NCBI RefSeq assembly: GCF_017114865.1 | Contig: NZ_JADEYH010000023.1 | Location: 17,431 to 81,430, forward strand | Reading direction: 5' to 3' | DNA: 64,000 nt | From: Streptomyces verrucosisporus | GTDB taxonomy: Bacteria; Actinomycetota; Actinomycetes; Streptomycetales; Streptomycetaceae | Shown: positions 26,070 through 34,910 of the stretch, one piece after another | Position numbering within the stretch: position 1 is the stretch's first letter | Layout of the letters: the number at the start of each line of letters is the position of its first letter | Program-made: the position numbers and the translations under genes | Notes under the pieces: generated by a model | Databases searched by the model: none | What the model was told of the DNA's origin: nothing | What the model saw: the letters and a program-made list of their open reading frames with translations, nothing else

Positions 26070-27067
26070 CCGGCACACACGGGCCGGTACGGGACAAGGG
26101 GGTCGGTGTGAACGACCTGGAGAGCGAAACACGGACGGGCCGCCACGAGAAGGCGGTGGGCCCGGTCATTCCCGAGCAGCACGCCCGGCCCCATCCGGTC
26201 GATCCTGATCGGCGGGCGGAGCGGGCGGTTGCCATGGAGGACCAGCAGCACGACATGCGCGATGACGAAGGGGCCGGCGAGAAGGCCGTCTATGTGCACC
26301 GCCAGCCGGATCCCCAGGACCGCAGCGGCGCACGGGAGCTGTTCGTCAGACTGCGCGGCCTCCCGGCGGGCTCCCCGGAGCGCGCCGAGCTGCGCGAGGC
26401 CCTGGTGCGGATGCACCTGCCGCTGGTGGAGCATCTGGCGCGGCGCTTCCGCAACCGCGGGGAGCCGCTGGACGATCTGACGCAGGTCGCCACGATCGGC
26501 CTGATCAAGTCGGTGGACCGCTTCGACCCGGAGCGCGGCGTGGAGTTCTCCACCTACGCCACCCCCACGGTCGTCGGCGAGATCAAGCGGCACTTCCGTG
26601 ACAAGGGCTGGGCGGTGCGGGTGCCCCGCAGGCTCCAGGAGCTGCGGCTGTCGCTGACCACGGCCACCGCCGAGCTGTCCCAGCAGCACGGCCGCGCCCC
26701 GACCGTCCACGAGCTGGCCGAGCGGCTGTCGATCTCCGAGGAGGAGGTCCTGGAGGGCCTGGAGTCGGCGAACGCCTACAGCACGCTCTCCCTGGACGTC
26801 CCCGACACCGACGACGAGTCCCCGGCCGTCGCGGACACCCTGGGCGCGGAGGACGACGCCCTGGAGGGCGTGGAGTACCGGGAGTCGCTCAAGCCTCTGC
26901 TGGAGGAGCTGCCGCCGCGCGAGAAGAAGATCCTGCTGCTGCGTTTCTTCGGCAACATGACCCAGTCGCAGATCGCCCAGGAGGTCGGCATCTCGCAGAT
27001 GCACGTCTCGCGGCTGCTGGCCCGCACTCTGGCCCAGCTGCGCGACCGGCTGCTGATCGAGGAGTAG
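26066..27067 (+). CDS. sigH: RNA polymerase sigma factor SigH (SigB/SigF family)
   Basis: Stress/development sigma factor, 333 residues from the coupled GTG 26066. Region 2 shows LVEHLARRFRNRGEPLDDLTQVATIGLIKSVDRFDPERG and FSTYATPTVVGEIKRHFRDKGW. Region 3 has VPRRLQELRLSL. Region 4 has LPPREKKILLLRFFGNMTQSQIAQEVGISQMHVSRLLA. A long acidic N-terminal extension (about 80 residues) precedes region 1. Alternative starts at GTG 26108 and ATG 26233 would give shorter forms; S. coelicolor SigH is known in several sizes, so these may be real isoforms. Confidence 0.93.
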   Translation: MTGTHGPVRDKGVGVNDLESETRTGRHEKAVGPVIPEQHARPHPVDPDRRAERAVAMEDQQHDMRDDEGAGEKAVYVHRQPDPQDRSGARELFVRLRGLPAGSPERAELREALVRMHLPLVEHLARRFRNRGEPLDDLTQVATIGLIKSVDRFDPERGVEFSTYATPTVVGEIKRHFRDKGWAVRVPRRLQELRLSLTTATAELSQQHGRAPTVHELAERLSISEEEVLEGLESANAYSTLSLDVPDTDDESPAVADTLGAEDDALEGVEYRESLKPLLEELPPREKKILLLRFFGNMTQSQIAQEVGISQMHVSRLLARTLAQLRDRLLIEE

Positions 27068-27128
27068 GAGCAGCGGGGCGTCGAGGAGCGGCAGGAAAGT
27101 CCTGTGGGCAGGGCGCCTGCCGGTCCGG

Positions 27129-27569
27129 TCAGGCGTCCCGGGGCCCGTGCGGGCCGACGCCCAGCGCCCCGGCCGCCGCCGGGGTCATCAGGAAGCCGAG
27201 CACGGCCAGCGCGGTGAGCGCGATGACCGCTCCGGTCGCGAGCCACACACCGCCGTTCTGCGCCATCTGCCAGCCCACCGGAAGCGCCATCAGCTGGACG
27301 ATCACCGCCGGTCCCCGGCTCCACCGGCGCAGCAGCCACAGTCCCCGTGCGGCGGCCAGCGGCAGCACGGCCAGCGCCAGCACGGTCGCGGCTCCGGTGA
27401 GGGCCTGCACCGTGTCGTCGGCCCGGCTGCCGGTCAGCAGCATGACCAGCATGGTCACCCCCAGGCCGGCGACCACCACTCCCTGTGCCGCCACCACGGC
27501 GGCCGCGGCGGTGATCCGCCCGGGCCGGGGGGACTGGGGGGCGTCTGCGGGGGATGCGTCCGTGGTCAC
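27129..27569 (-). CDS. Small four-helix membrane protein
   Basis: 146 residues with four hydrophobic segments (ITAAAAVVAAQGVVVAGLGV, ALTGAATVLALAVLPLAAA, GPAVIVQLMALPVGW and TGAVIALTALAVLGFLM). GTG at 27567-27569. Longer in-frame extensions upstream are antisense to the diacylglycerol kinase gene and were not used. Conserved in Streptomyces as a hypothetical membrane protein; no function is known. Confidence 0.78.
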   Translation of the reverse strand: MTTDASPADAPQSPRPGRITAAAAVVAAQGVVVAGLGVTMLVMLLTGSRADDTVQALTGAATVLALAVLPLAAARGLWLLRRWSRGPAVIVQLMALPVGWQMAQNGGVWLATGAVIALTALAVLGFLMTPAAAGALGVGPHGPRDA

Positions 27570-27692
27570 AACGCCAGGGTAGCGGGGTCTGCCGGACCAC
27601 CACCCGTCCCCGACCGCCCCTGCTCCTGCCTCGCGGCGGCCCGTCCCGGGGCCGCCCGTCTCGGCCGCGAACGGCTGGGTACGCTGCACACC

Positions 27693-28661
27693 ATGCGCGC
27701 GCTCCTCGTGGTCAACCCGGCAGCCACCACCACCAGTGCCCGCACCCGCGACGTACTCATCCACGCCCTGGCGAGCGACCTCAAGCTGGAGGTCGCCACC
27801 ACCGAGTACCGGGGGCACGCGCGCGACCTGGGGCGGCAGGCGGTCCAGCGCGGGGAGATCGAGCTGGTCATCGTGCTCGGCGGCGACGGCACGGTCAACG
27901 AGGTCGTCAACGGGCTGCTGCACGCCGGCCCCGCCCCCGACGCCCTCCCCCGTCTCGCCGTCGTCCCGGGCGGTTCGACCAACGTCTTCGCCCGCGCCCT
28001 GGGGCTGCCCAACGACGTGGTGGAGGCCACGGGCGCGCTGCTGGACGCGCTGCACTCCGGCGGCGGGCGCACGGTGGGCCTGGGCCTGGCGGCCGGTACG
28101 CCGGGGACGGAGGACTCGGAGGTGCCGCCCCGGTGGTTCACCTTCTGCGCGGGCCTCGGCTTCGACGCGGGTGTGGTGGGCCGGGTGGAGCAGAAGCGCG
28201 AGGGCGGCAGGCGCTCGACGCACGCCCTCTACGTGCGCCAGGTGGTGCGGCAGTTCCTGGGCGACCCCTACCGCCGCCATGGGACGATCACCCTGCGGAG
28301 GCCCGGGGAGGAGCCGGTCGAGGAGCTGGCGCTGTCCATAGTCTGCAACACCGCGCCTTGGACCTATCTGGGCAACCGCCCGGTGTACGCGGCCCCCCGC
28401 GCGTCCTTCGACACCGCCCTCGACGTGCTCGGACTGACCCGGCTCACCCCATCCGCGGTGACCCGCTACGGCACCCAGCTGCTGACCTCCTCGCCCGAAC
28501 GCGGCCCGCACGGCAAGCACGCGGTCTCGCTCCACGATCTGACCGACTTCACCTTGGAATCACAGGTGCCACTGCCGTTTCAGATGGACGGTGACCACCT
28601 GGGACTGCGTACGAGCGTGACGTTCACAGGCGTACGCCGTGCACTGCGTGTGATTGTGTAA
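27693..28661 (+). CDS. Diacylglycerol kinase-family lipid kinase
   Basis: A 322-residue kinase that phosphorylates diacylglycerol or a related lipid. The catalytic domain has MRALLVVNPAATT at the N-terminus, the nucleotide loop LVIVLGGDGTVNEVVNGLL (GGDGT) and AVVPGGSTNVFARALGLPND. The C-terminal half FCAGLGFDAGVVGRVE completes the NAD-kinase-like fold. ATG 27693. No signal peptide; membrane-associated by family. It lies upstream of wblE, with 316 bases between. Confidence 0.92.
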   Translation: MRALLVVNPAATTTSARTRDVLIHALASDLKLEVATTEYRGHARDLGRQAVQRGEIELVIVLGGDGTVNEVVNGLLHAGPAPDALPRLAVVPGGSTNVFARALGLPNDVVEATGALLDALHSGGGRTVGLGLAAGTPGTEDSEVPPRWFTFCAGLGFDAGVVGRVEQKREGGRRSTHALYVRQVVRQFLGDPYRRHGTITLRRPGEEPVEELALSIVCNTAPWTYLGNRPVYAAPRASFDTALDVLGLTRLTPSAVTRYGTQLLTSSPERGPHGKHAVSLHDLTDFTLESQVPLPFQMDGDHLGLRTSVTFTGVRRALRVIV

Positions 28662-28670
28662 GCGGATGTG

Positions 28671-28686
28671 GTGAAAGTCCTTTCAC
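28671..28686. repeat. Dyad GTGAAAG-TC-CTTTCAC
   Basis: A perfect 7-bp inverted repeat with a 2-bp centre just after the kinase stop. Its half-sites resemble those of the Crp-like box further down (GTGA/TCAC), but the spacing is 8 rather than 6, so a Crp site is unlikely. It may be a weak terminator or another operator. Confidence 0.4.
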
Positions 28687-28773
28687 TCGAACGTTTAGGC
28701 CAGGTTCCACCCCCTGGAAGTACGGCTGTGACCTAGTCGACACCAAGGAATCAAAAAAAACTTTCCGGAAGGG

Positions 28774-28802
28774 GTTGTATCCGCCGCCGAGGTTTGCGAG
28801 TC
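28774..28802 (+). promoter_or_regulatory. Candidate wblE promoter
   Basis: TTGTAT (28774-28779), a 17-bp spacer, and GAGTCT (28797-28802). The predicted start falls at about 28808, which is an ATG. An A8 run at 28753-28760, striking in this GC content, lies just upstream where an UP element would be. Confidence 0.45.
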
Positions 28803-28807
28803 TCTTC

Positions 28808-28963
28808 ATGGCGATCGGGACGGTCGACGCCGACCCCCTTGAGAGCCCCGAATCCACCTCCTCATCCCTCGGGACACTCCCGGCGAAGCCGGGCGATGCC
28901 CCTTCCCTTGTGGAGGGATTCGTGAAAGCGTTCACATTCACAAGCAATTACCGCAACGCGTAG
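28808..28963 (+). CDS. Possible leaderless 51-codon leader ORF upstream of wblE
   Basis: Starts at ATG 28808, exactly where the candidate promoter would begin transcription, and stops 14 bases before the wblE start. The peptide is MAIGTVDADPLESPESTSSS and onward to TFTSNYRNA. GC at third positions is lower than in neighbours, so coding is uncertain. A hairpin CCCGGCGAAGCCGGG (28876-28890) lies inside. If real it may regulate wblE by translation of the leader. Confidence 0.3.
   Translation: MAIGTVDADPLESPESTSSSLGTLPAKPGDAPSLVEGFVKAFTFTSNYRNA
28921..28936. promoter_or_regulatory. Crp/FNR-like box CGTGAAAGCGTTCACA
   Basis: Differs from the consensus TGTGA-N6-TCACA at only the first base. It lies 42 bases before the wblE start codon. 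The mycobacterial counterpart whiB1 is a known Crp target. Here the site is downstream of the candidate promoter, so binding would repress unless a second promoter exists. Confidence 0.55.
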
Positions 28964-28977
28964 GAGATGGAGCAGCC

Positions 28978-29235
28978 ATGGACTGGCGTCACAACGCCGT
29001 TTGCCGCGAGGAAGACCCCGAGCTCTTCTTCCCGATCGGCAACACCGGTCCTGCGCTGCTGCAGATCGAGGAAGCCAAGGCCGTCTGCCGCCGCTGCCCC
29101 GTGATGGAGCAGTGCCTGCAGTGGGCCCTGGAGTCCGGCCAGGACTCCGGTGTCTGGGGTGGCCTCAGTGAGGACGAGCGCCGTGCTATGAAGCGCCGCG
29201 CCGCCCGCAACCGGGCGCGCAAGGCCACTGCCTGA
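28978..29235 (+). CDS. wblE: WhiB-family iron-sulfur regulator (WhiB1/WblE type)
   Basis: An 85-residue regulator that carries a [4Fe-4S] cluster on four Cys: C9, C37, C40 and C46 (AVC, AVCRRCPVMEQC). It also has the turn GVWGGLSEDERR and a basic tail KRRAARNRARKATA for DNA binding. ATG 28978 follows GGAG. It is of WhiB1/WblE length and sequence. It stands alone, closed by the hairpin at 29312. Confidence 0.95.
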   Translation: MDWRHNAVCREEDPELFFPIGNTGPALLQIEEAKAVCRRCPVMEQCLQWALESGQDSGVWGGLSEDERRAMKRRAARNRARKATA

Positions 29236-29311
29236 CGCCCACCCCACCCCGCCACCTGCTGCCCCCGAGCCGCAGCGCGCAGTGCCCACAGTGCGCACCG
29301 CAACGACGACG

Positions 29312-29347
29312 CCGAGCCCCGGACCGTGCCCACGGTCCGGGGCTCGG
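29312..29347. terminator. Hairpin between wblE and the sensor kinase gene
   Basis: Perfect 17-bp stem (29312-29328 with 29331-29347) with a 2-nt centre (effective loop of 4 or more), 76 bases after wblE. The convergent kinase gene ends at 29424 on the other strand, so it may serve both. Confidence 0.85.
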
Positions 29348-29423
29348 TGCTGTGCGGGCGCCGGCGCAGGCCCCCCGTGCGGGCCGCGCACGGCACCGGG
29401 CCCCGGGGCCCGCCGGGCGGGTT

Positions 29424-30908
29424 TCAGCGCCTCTCCGGCTCCACGGGGATGTCCAGGACCACCCGGGTACCGCCCCCGGGGGCCGGGAGCATGTCGAAGC
29501 CTCCCTCCAGCTCCCCCTCCACCAGCGTCCTCACGATCTGCAGCCCCAGGTTCCCGGCCGTGCGCACGTCGAAGTCCTCCGGCAGACCGCGCCCGTCGTC
29601 CTGCACGGTGACCAGCAGCCGCCCCTCACCGCGGCCGGAGCCCGGGCCGCGGACGGCCGCGACCTCGACCGTGCCCCGCTCCCCCGGCCTGAACCCGTGC
29701 TCCAGGGCGTTCTGCAGCACCTCCGTGAGCACCATGGACAGCGGGGTGGCCACCTCGGCCGCCAGTACGCCGAAGCGGCCCGTACGCCGCCCGGTGACCA
29801 TGCCCGGGGAGATCTCGGCGACCATCGCCAGCACCCGGTCGGCTATCTCGTCGAACTCCACACGCTCGTCCAGGGTCTGGGAGAGCGTCTCGTGGACGAT
29901 CGCGATCGAGCCGACGCGGCGGACGGCCTCCTCCAGCGCCTCCCGCGCGGTGCCGCCGGTGGCCGCGCCGATCCGCCGGGCCTGGAGCCGCAGCAGGGCG
30001 GCGACGGTCTGGAGGTTGTTCTTCACCCGGTGGTGGATCTCCCGGATGGTGGCGTCCTTGGTGATCAGCTCCCGCTCCCTGCGCCGCAGTTCGGTGACGT
30101 CGCGCAGCAGGATGAGCGAACCGATGCGCACCCCCTTCGGTTTGAGCGGGATGGCCCGCAACTGGACGACGCAGCCGTTGCCCTCGATCTCGGTCTCGCG
30201 CGGCGCCCAGCCGCTGGCGAGCTTGACCAGCGACTCGTCCACCGGGCCGCGGGAGGGCGCCAGTTCGGCGGTGGCCTGTCCCAGGTGCAGCCCGACCAGA
30301 TCGGCGGCCAGCCCCAGCCGGTGGTAGGCGGAGAGCGCGTTGGGGCTGGCGTACTGGACGACGCCGTCGGCGCCGAGCCGGATCAGTCCGTCGCCGACCC
30401 GGGGGGAGGCGTCCATGTCGACCTGCTGGTCGGAGAAGGGGAACGATCCCGCGGCGATCATCTGCGCCAGGTCCGAGGCGCTCTGCAGATAGGTCAGCTC
30501 CAGCCGGCTGGGCGTGCGCACCGTCAGCAGGTTGGTGTTGCGGGCGATGACGCCCAGGACGCGGCCCTCGCGGCGCACGGGGATGGACTCCACTCGCACC
30601 GGCACCTCCTCGCGCCACTCGGGGTCGCCCTCGCGGACGATCCGGCCCTCGTCCAGGGCGGCGTCCAGCAGCGGCCGGCGCCCTCTGGGCACGAGATGGC
30701 CGACCATGTCGTCCTGGTAGGAGGTTGGCCCGGTGTTGGGGCGCATCTGCGCCACGGAGACGTAGCGCGTGCCGTCACGGGTCGGGACCCACAGCACCAG
30801 GTCGGCGAAGGAGAGGTCGGACAGCAGCTGCCACTCGGAGACCAGCAGGTGCAGCCACTCCAGGTCGGAGTCGCCGAGAGCGGTGTGCTGGTGTACGAGG
30901 TCGTTCAT
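29424..30908 (-). CDS. PdtaS-like sensor histidine kinase (GAF/PAS, HisKA_2)
   Basis: A soluble kinase of 494 residues. The N-terminal GAF-like domain (WQLLSDLSFADLVLWVPTRDG) is followed by a PAS domain (about 170-270). The phosphorylated His is in IREIHHRVKNNLQTVAALLR, the HisKA_2 form, and ATP binding is in LTEVLQNALEHGF and NLGLQIVRTLVEGEL. No membrane segment. PdtaS kinases signal to ANTAR RNA-binding regulators; no partner is next to it here. ATG 30908 is used; a GTG nine bases upstream is possible. It was recognised as conserved beside wblE. Confidence 0.9.
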   Translation of the reverse strand: MNDLVHQHTALGDSDLEWLHLLVSEWQLLSDLSFADLVLWVPTRDGTRYVSVAQMRPNTGPTSYQDDMVGHLVPRGRRPLLDAALDEGRIVREGDPEWREEVPVRVESIPVRREGRVLGVIARNTNLLTVRTPSRLELTYLQSASDLAQMIAAGSFPFSDQQVDMDASPRVGDGLIRLGADGVVQYASPNALSAYHRLGLAADLVGLHLGQATAELAPSRGPVDESLVKLASGWAPRETEIEGNGCVVQLRAIPLKPKGVRIGSLILLRDVTELRRRERELITKDATIREIHHRVKNNLQTVAALLRLQARRIGAATGGTAREALEEAVRRVGSIAIVHETLSQTLDERVEFDEIADRVLAMVAEISPGMVTGRRTGRFGVLAAEVATPLSMVLTEVLQNALEHGFRPGERGTVEVAAVRGPGSGRGEGRLLVTVQDDGRGLPEDFDVRTAGNLGLQIVRTLVEGELEGGFDMLPAPGGGTRVVLDIPVEPERR

Positions 30909-31352
30909 GGAGGGCACGGTGTGAGCCTAACCGGCGACCGATCCGGTCGTACGTCTGTGCATACGCGCCGTCGTGCGCAAGAATTGACGGCAGCCGCCCC
31001 GGCGAACCGGTGGTGTGTTCAAGGCGTGGACACGGGCCTTTGGTCCAGTCCACAATGGCGGCGGACTTCCGCCCTCCCCGCACAGGAGGGCGGAGCGAGA
31101 CCGGGCGCTCTCTGCCCTGACTGCGCCGGGTCTCCGATCGCTCCGGGCTGCGGTGCCGGACGGGTTGAGGGTCCCGTCCCGGCGCCGCGGCCCGCGGGTG
31201 TCTCAAGGGTCCTTGGCCCCTTCGGGGCCTTCCGGGGCCGCTCAGGGCCTCCCCCCGGCGCTCTGCCCCCCACCCCCACCGCCTCCCGCCGTTTTCCCCC
31301 GTCTCCCCGCCGTCGCCCGCATCGGCCCGCGGCGTGCGTACGGAAGGCGAAC
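30909..31352. other. Intergenic region with no recognised gene
   Basis: About 440 bases between the kinase start and the das terminator. Reading frames here are Pro/Arg-rich and unlike coding sequence. It must contain the kinase promoter near 30930-30990. Nothing else was recognised. Confidence 0.5.
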
Positions 31353-31403
31353 ACGACGGTGGCCGGGCCCGCGGGTCAGGGGAGGCGCGGGCCCGGCCGT
31401 CGT
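31353..31403 (-). terminator. Hairpin at the end of the das operon
   Basis: A long stem (31353-31373 with 31386-31403) broken by a 3-nt bulge, 14 bases beyond the dasD stop on the minus strand. Confidence 0.65.
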
Positions 31404-31416
31404 GGGGGGAGCCGGC

Positions 31417-32961
31417 TCAGCCGTCGGTCTCCCGGCCGGCGATGACCTCGGCGGCGGCCCGTCCGCAGACGCGGGCGGCGCCGTGGGTCGCGATGTGGAG
31501 CGCCCCGCAGGGCGGTGCCTGGGGCAGGCCCATCTCCACCACCACCGTGTCCGGCCGGGCGGCGAGCAGCGCGTCCAGGGCGTTCGCCATCCAGGGGTGC
31601 CGGTGGACGTCGCGTACCACCGCGACGATCCTGCGGCCGGCCGCCTCCTCCAGCACCTGTGCGGCCGGTCCGCCCCGTCCCGCCCGTTCGGCCCGCTCGC
31701 GGCCCCAGGAACCGGTCGTGGTGCCCGGGAGCAGCTCCGCCAGCTCGGCGGCGAGTCCCCAGGGGGTCTCGTCGCCGACGGCGATGTTGGCCACGGGGGT
31801 GAAGGCTGCGACGTACGGCGGCCCGGTCAGGGGGGTGTGGTCCTGCCGGACGGTGACCTTCAGCGCACGGCGGGCGGCCTCCAGGCCGACCTCGGGCTCA
31901 AAGGGCGCCGCTGCCCCGGCGCGGGCGGACGCCTCGCCCGCCCAGCGGGCCAGGGCGCGGACCCGGTCCGCTGCGTCGGCGAGCCGCTCCTCGGGCAGTT
32001 CTCCCTCGGCCACGGCCCGTACCAGGGCGTCCCGCAGGCGCAGCACGGTCTCCTCGTCGGCCAGCCCACCGCCGACGCAGAGGGCGTCCGCGCCCGCGGC
32101 GACGGCCAGCACGCTGCCGCGCTCGATGCCGTAGGTCGCCGCGATGGCCCGCATCTCCATGCCGTCGGTGACGATCAGGCCCTCGAAGCCGAGCCCGCCC
32201 TCGCCGATGGGCGCGCGCAGCAGGCCGGTCAGGGCGGCCGGGCTGAGCGTCGCCGGGAGCGCCGGGTCCAGGGCGGGCAGCAGGATGTGCGCGCTCATCA
32301 CGCACTTGCTGCCCGCGGCGACCGCCGCCCGGAACGGGACCAGTTCGCGCTCCGTGAGCGTGGCCCGGTCCGCGTCGATGCGCGGCAGGGCGTGGTGGGA
32401 ATCGACGGAGGTGTCGCCGTGCCCGGGGAAGTGCTTGGTGCAGGCGGCGACCCCGGCGGACTGCAGCCCCTCGACCCAGGCGGCGGTGTGCCGGGCCACC
32501 AGATCCGGTGTGGAGCCGAAGGAACGGACTCCGATGACCGGGTTGTCGGGGTTGGAGTTGACGTCGGCCGAGGGCGCCCAGTTGAGGTTGACACCGCACT
32601 CGGCGAGTCTGCGTCCCAGTTCGCGGGCGACGGCGCGGGTCAGCACGGTGTCGTCGACCGTGCCCAGGGCGTGGTTGCCGGGAAAGGAGGAGCCCGTGCG
32701 CGCCTCCAGCCGGGTGACGTCGCCGCCCTCCTCGTCGATGGCCACCAGTACGTCGGGGCGGACACCGCGCAGCTGGGCGGTGAGCGCGGCCAGCTGCGCG
32801 GGGGATGTGATGTTGCGGCCGAACAGGCCCACCGCCGCGAGTCCCTCGTCCAGGCGGCGCAGCAGCCAGTCGGGTGCGGTGGTGCCGGTGAAGCCCGGCT
32901 GGAGTACGGCCAGTGCGTCGCGGACCAGGGTGCTGCCGGTGGTGCCGGTGAGAGTCGTCAT
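31417..32961 (-). CDS. dasD: Beta-N-acetylglucosaminidase, GH3 (DasD)
   Basis: Hydrolyses chitobiose to GlcNAc after uptake; 514 residues, no signal peptide, hence cytoplasmic. The GH3/NagZ motif KHFPGHGDTSVDSHHALP carries the His that acts as acid/base, and the nucleophile Asp is in EGLIVTDGMEMRAI. The C-terminal 150 residues are a partner domain of the GH3 fold. It lies 10 bases downstream of dasC in the same operon. The position and family match dasD. Confidence 0.93.
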   Translation of the reverse strand: MTTLTGTTGSTLVRDALAVLQPGFTGTTAPDWLLRRLDEGLAAVGLFGRNITSPAQLAALTAQLRGVRPDVLVAIDEEGGDVTRLEARTGSSFPGNHALGTVDDTVLTRAVARELGRRLAECGVNLNWAPSADVNSNPDNPVIGVRSFGSTPDLVARHTAAWVEGLQSAGVAACTKHFPGHGDTSVDSHHALPRIDADRATLTERELVPFRAAVAAGSKCVMSAHILLPALDPALPATLSPAALTGLLRAPIGEGGLGFEGLIVTDGMEMRAIAATYGIERGSVLAVAAGADALCVGGGLADEETVLRLRDALVRAVAEGELPEERLADAADRVRALARWAGEASARAGAAAPFEPEVGLEAARRALKVTVRQDHTPLTGPPYVAAFTPVANIAVGDETPWGLAAELAELLPGTTTGSWGRERAERAGRGGPAAQVLEEAAGRRIVAVVRDVHRHPWMANALDALLAARPDTVVVEMGLPQAPPCGALHIATHGAARVCGRAAAEVIAGRETDG

Positions 32962-32971
32962 GGGAGTGACG

Positions 32972-33880
32972 TCATCCCTTCACTGCGCCGGAGGTGAGGC
33001 CCGCCGCCATCTTCTTCTGGACGATCATGAAGAAGGTCACGACGGGGATGGAGATGAGGACGGAGGCGGCCATGAGGGCGCCGTAGTCCGTGCCGCGGTC
33101 GGTGGTGAAGTTCATCAGCCACACGTTGAGCGTGTACTTGTCGTTGTCCTGCAGGAGGATGTACGCGAACAGGTACTCGTTCCAGGCGGTGATGAGGGCG
33201 AAGATGGACGCCGCGGCCAGTCCCGGGGCGACCAGCGGGAAGATGACCCGCCAGAACGCGCCCATCCGGGTGCAGCCGTCCACCATCGCGGACTCCTCCA
33301 GCTCCTTGGGCACGTTGATCACGAAGCCGCGGATCATCCAGGTCGTGAAGGGCAGGACGGACACCAGGTAGACGGTGATCACGCCCCAGTACTCGTTGAG
33401 CGCGCCTATGTTGTTGAGCTGGATGTAGATGGGGATGAGCATCGCCGTCGGCGGCAGCAGCTGCACCAGGATGAGGATCGTCATGAACGGCTTGCGGCCG
33501 TAGAAGTCGAAACGCCCGATGGCGAAGGCGGCGATGGTCCCGATCAGCATGGCGCCGGCGACCGAGGTGACGCAGATGATCAGGCTGCTCTGGATCGCGG
33601 TCCAGAAGTTCGGCGCCTCGGTGGCCCGGACGAAGTTGTCGACGGTGAACGAGCTGGGCCACAGCGTCTGGTCGTAGCTGCGGATCTCGTGATTCGGCCG
33701 AAAGGCGCTGACCAGAAGCCAGTAGACCGGGAAGGCCATCACCGCGAAGATCACCAGCCCCAGCACGTTGTAGACCAGGCGGTGCTTCTTGCGGTCGGGG
33801 CGCAGCTCGTAGACGCCCGTGCTGCCGGTGGTGGCCTCTGGTGCCCTGGCGGGCGTGGTGGAGGTTACGGAGGTGCTCAC
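32972..33880 (-). CDS. dasC: Chitobiose ABC transporter permease DasC
   Basis: A 302-residue MalG-type permease with six membrane segments (NVLGLVIFAVMAFPVYWLLVSA first). The coupling motif is EESAMVDGCTRMGAFWRVIFPLVAPG. It begins GTG at 33878-33880, overlapping the dasB stop by GTGA. It works with DasB, DasA and the shared ATPase MsiK, which is not encoded here. Confidence 0.95.
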   Translation of the reverse strand: MSTSVTSTTPARAPEATTGSTGVYELRPDRKKHRLVYNVLGLVIFAVMAFPVYWLLVSAFRPNHEIRSYDQTLWPSSFTVDNFVRATEAPNFWTAIQSSLIICVTSVAGAMLIGTIAAFAIGRFDFYGRKPFMTILILVQLLPPTAMLIPIYIQLNNIGALNEYWGVITVYLVSVLPFTTWMIRGFVINVPKELEESAMVDGCTRMGAFWRVIFPLVAPGLAAASIFALITAWNEYLFAYILLQDNDKYTLNVWLMNFTTDRGTDYGALMAASVLISIPVVTFFMIVQKKMAAGLTSGAVKG

Positions 33881-34872
33881 TCGACCTCTCCTGTCTTCAT
33901 GAGCTGGCGCAGGTAGTACACGGCGACACCGGAGAGCAGCAGCACGGTGATGAGGGCGATGGCGGTGCCCTGGCTGAACGAGGCGCTGTCGAACGCCTTG
34001 CTGAACGAGTACAGGCCCAGCAGCTCGTACTCGGGTTCCGGCTTGTTGCCGCGCATCAGGAAGATCTGGCCGAAGACGTTGAAGTCCCAGATCACCGAGA
34101 GGGTGGCCACCATCTGGAAGACCGGCTTGATAACCGGGAAGGTGACGTTGCGGAAGACCCCGATGACTCCGGCGCCGTCGAGCTGCGCGGCCTCCTCCAG
34201 CTCCTTGGGCACCTGGGTGAGCGCGGCGTAGAGGGTGACCACCACGAACGGGATCGCTCCCCAGACCACCACCGCGCCGATGACGGTGAACCCCTGCCAG
34301 GGGTTGAGGAACCAGTTGTGGCCCTGGAAGTCCAGACCGGGGATCTTGCTCAGCGTGCTGTTGATCACGCCGTAGTCGGAGTCGGAGAGCCACCGGAAGA
34401 TCGAGGTCGCCACCAGCAGTGGCATCGACCAGGCGGCCACCAGGGCGCCGGTGAGCAGCAGTCGCACCCAGGTGGACAGCCGCTGCATCAGCAGAGCGGT
34501 CAGCAGCCCCAGCCCCATGGTCGCCACCACACAGACGACCATGAAGAGGACGGTGCGGAAGGTGACCCACCAGAACTCCGGGTCGCCCAGGATGTTGGTG
34601 AACTGCTCGAACCCCACCCACGGCGGAGTGGTGCCGCCCCACAGGTGCGCGCGGCGCATGTCCTGGAAGGACATGATCACGGTCTCGACCAGCGGGTAGC
34701 CGAAGACCGCGCCGATGGCCACGATCGCCGGGGCGATCAGCAGATACGGCAGCTTGGGGCGGGGTTTCCGGCTGGGACGCACTCCGCCCCCCGGCGGCCC
34801 GGGGGCGGCCTTCCTCGGCTTCTGCGGTGGGGCCGCCGGCGGGTCGGCGGCTTTGGTGTCGGCGGCGGTCAC
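33877..34872 (-). CDS. dasB: Chitobiose ABC transporter permease DasB
   Basis: A 331-residue MalF-type permease. A Pro/Lys-rich cytoplasmic N-terminus (about 40 residues) precedes PYLLIAPAIVAIGAVFGYPLVETV. The EAA motif is LEEAAQLDGAGVIGVFRNVTFPVIKP. Start GTG at 34870-34872. A 115-base gap with a strong hairpin separates it from dasA, so permeases are likely expressed less than the binding protein. Confidence 0.95.
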   Translation of the reverse strand: MTAADTKAADPPAAPPQKPRKAAPGPPGGGVRPSRKPRPKLPYLLIAPAIVAIGAVFGYPLVETVIMSFQDMRRAHLWGGTTPPWVGFEQFTNILGDPEFWWVTFRTVLFMVVCVVATMGLGLLTALLMQRLSTWVRLLLTGALVAAWSMPLLVATSIFRWLSDSDYGVINSTLSKIPGLDFQGHNWFLNPWQGFTVIGAVVVWGAIPFVVVTLYAALTQVPKELEEAAQLDGAGVIGVFRNVTFPVIKPVFQMVATLSVIWDFNVFGQIFLMRGNKPEPEYELLGLYSFSKAFDSASFSQGTAIALITVLLLSGVAVYYLRQLMKTGEVE

Positions 34873-34910
34873 GGTGCTGGCCTTCCGTTCGTTCTCTTCA
34901 CCGAAGGGGC

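Noticed and set aside
27570..28535. Long N-terminal extension of the small membrane protein
   Set aside because: Antisense to the diacylglycerol kinase gene; the membrane protein starts cleanly at 27569.
28624..28947. 107-residue minus-strand frame upstream of wblE
   Set aside because: Overlaps the promoter and leader of wblE; no start signal and no recognisable domain.
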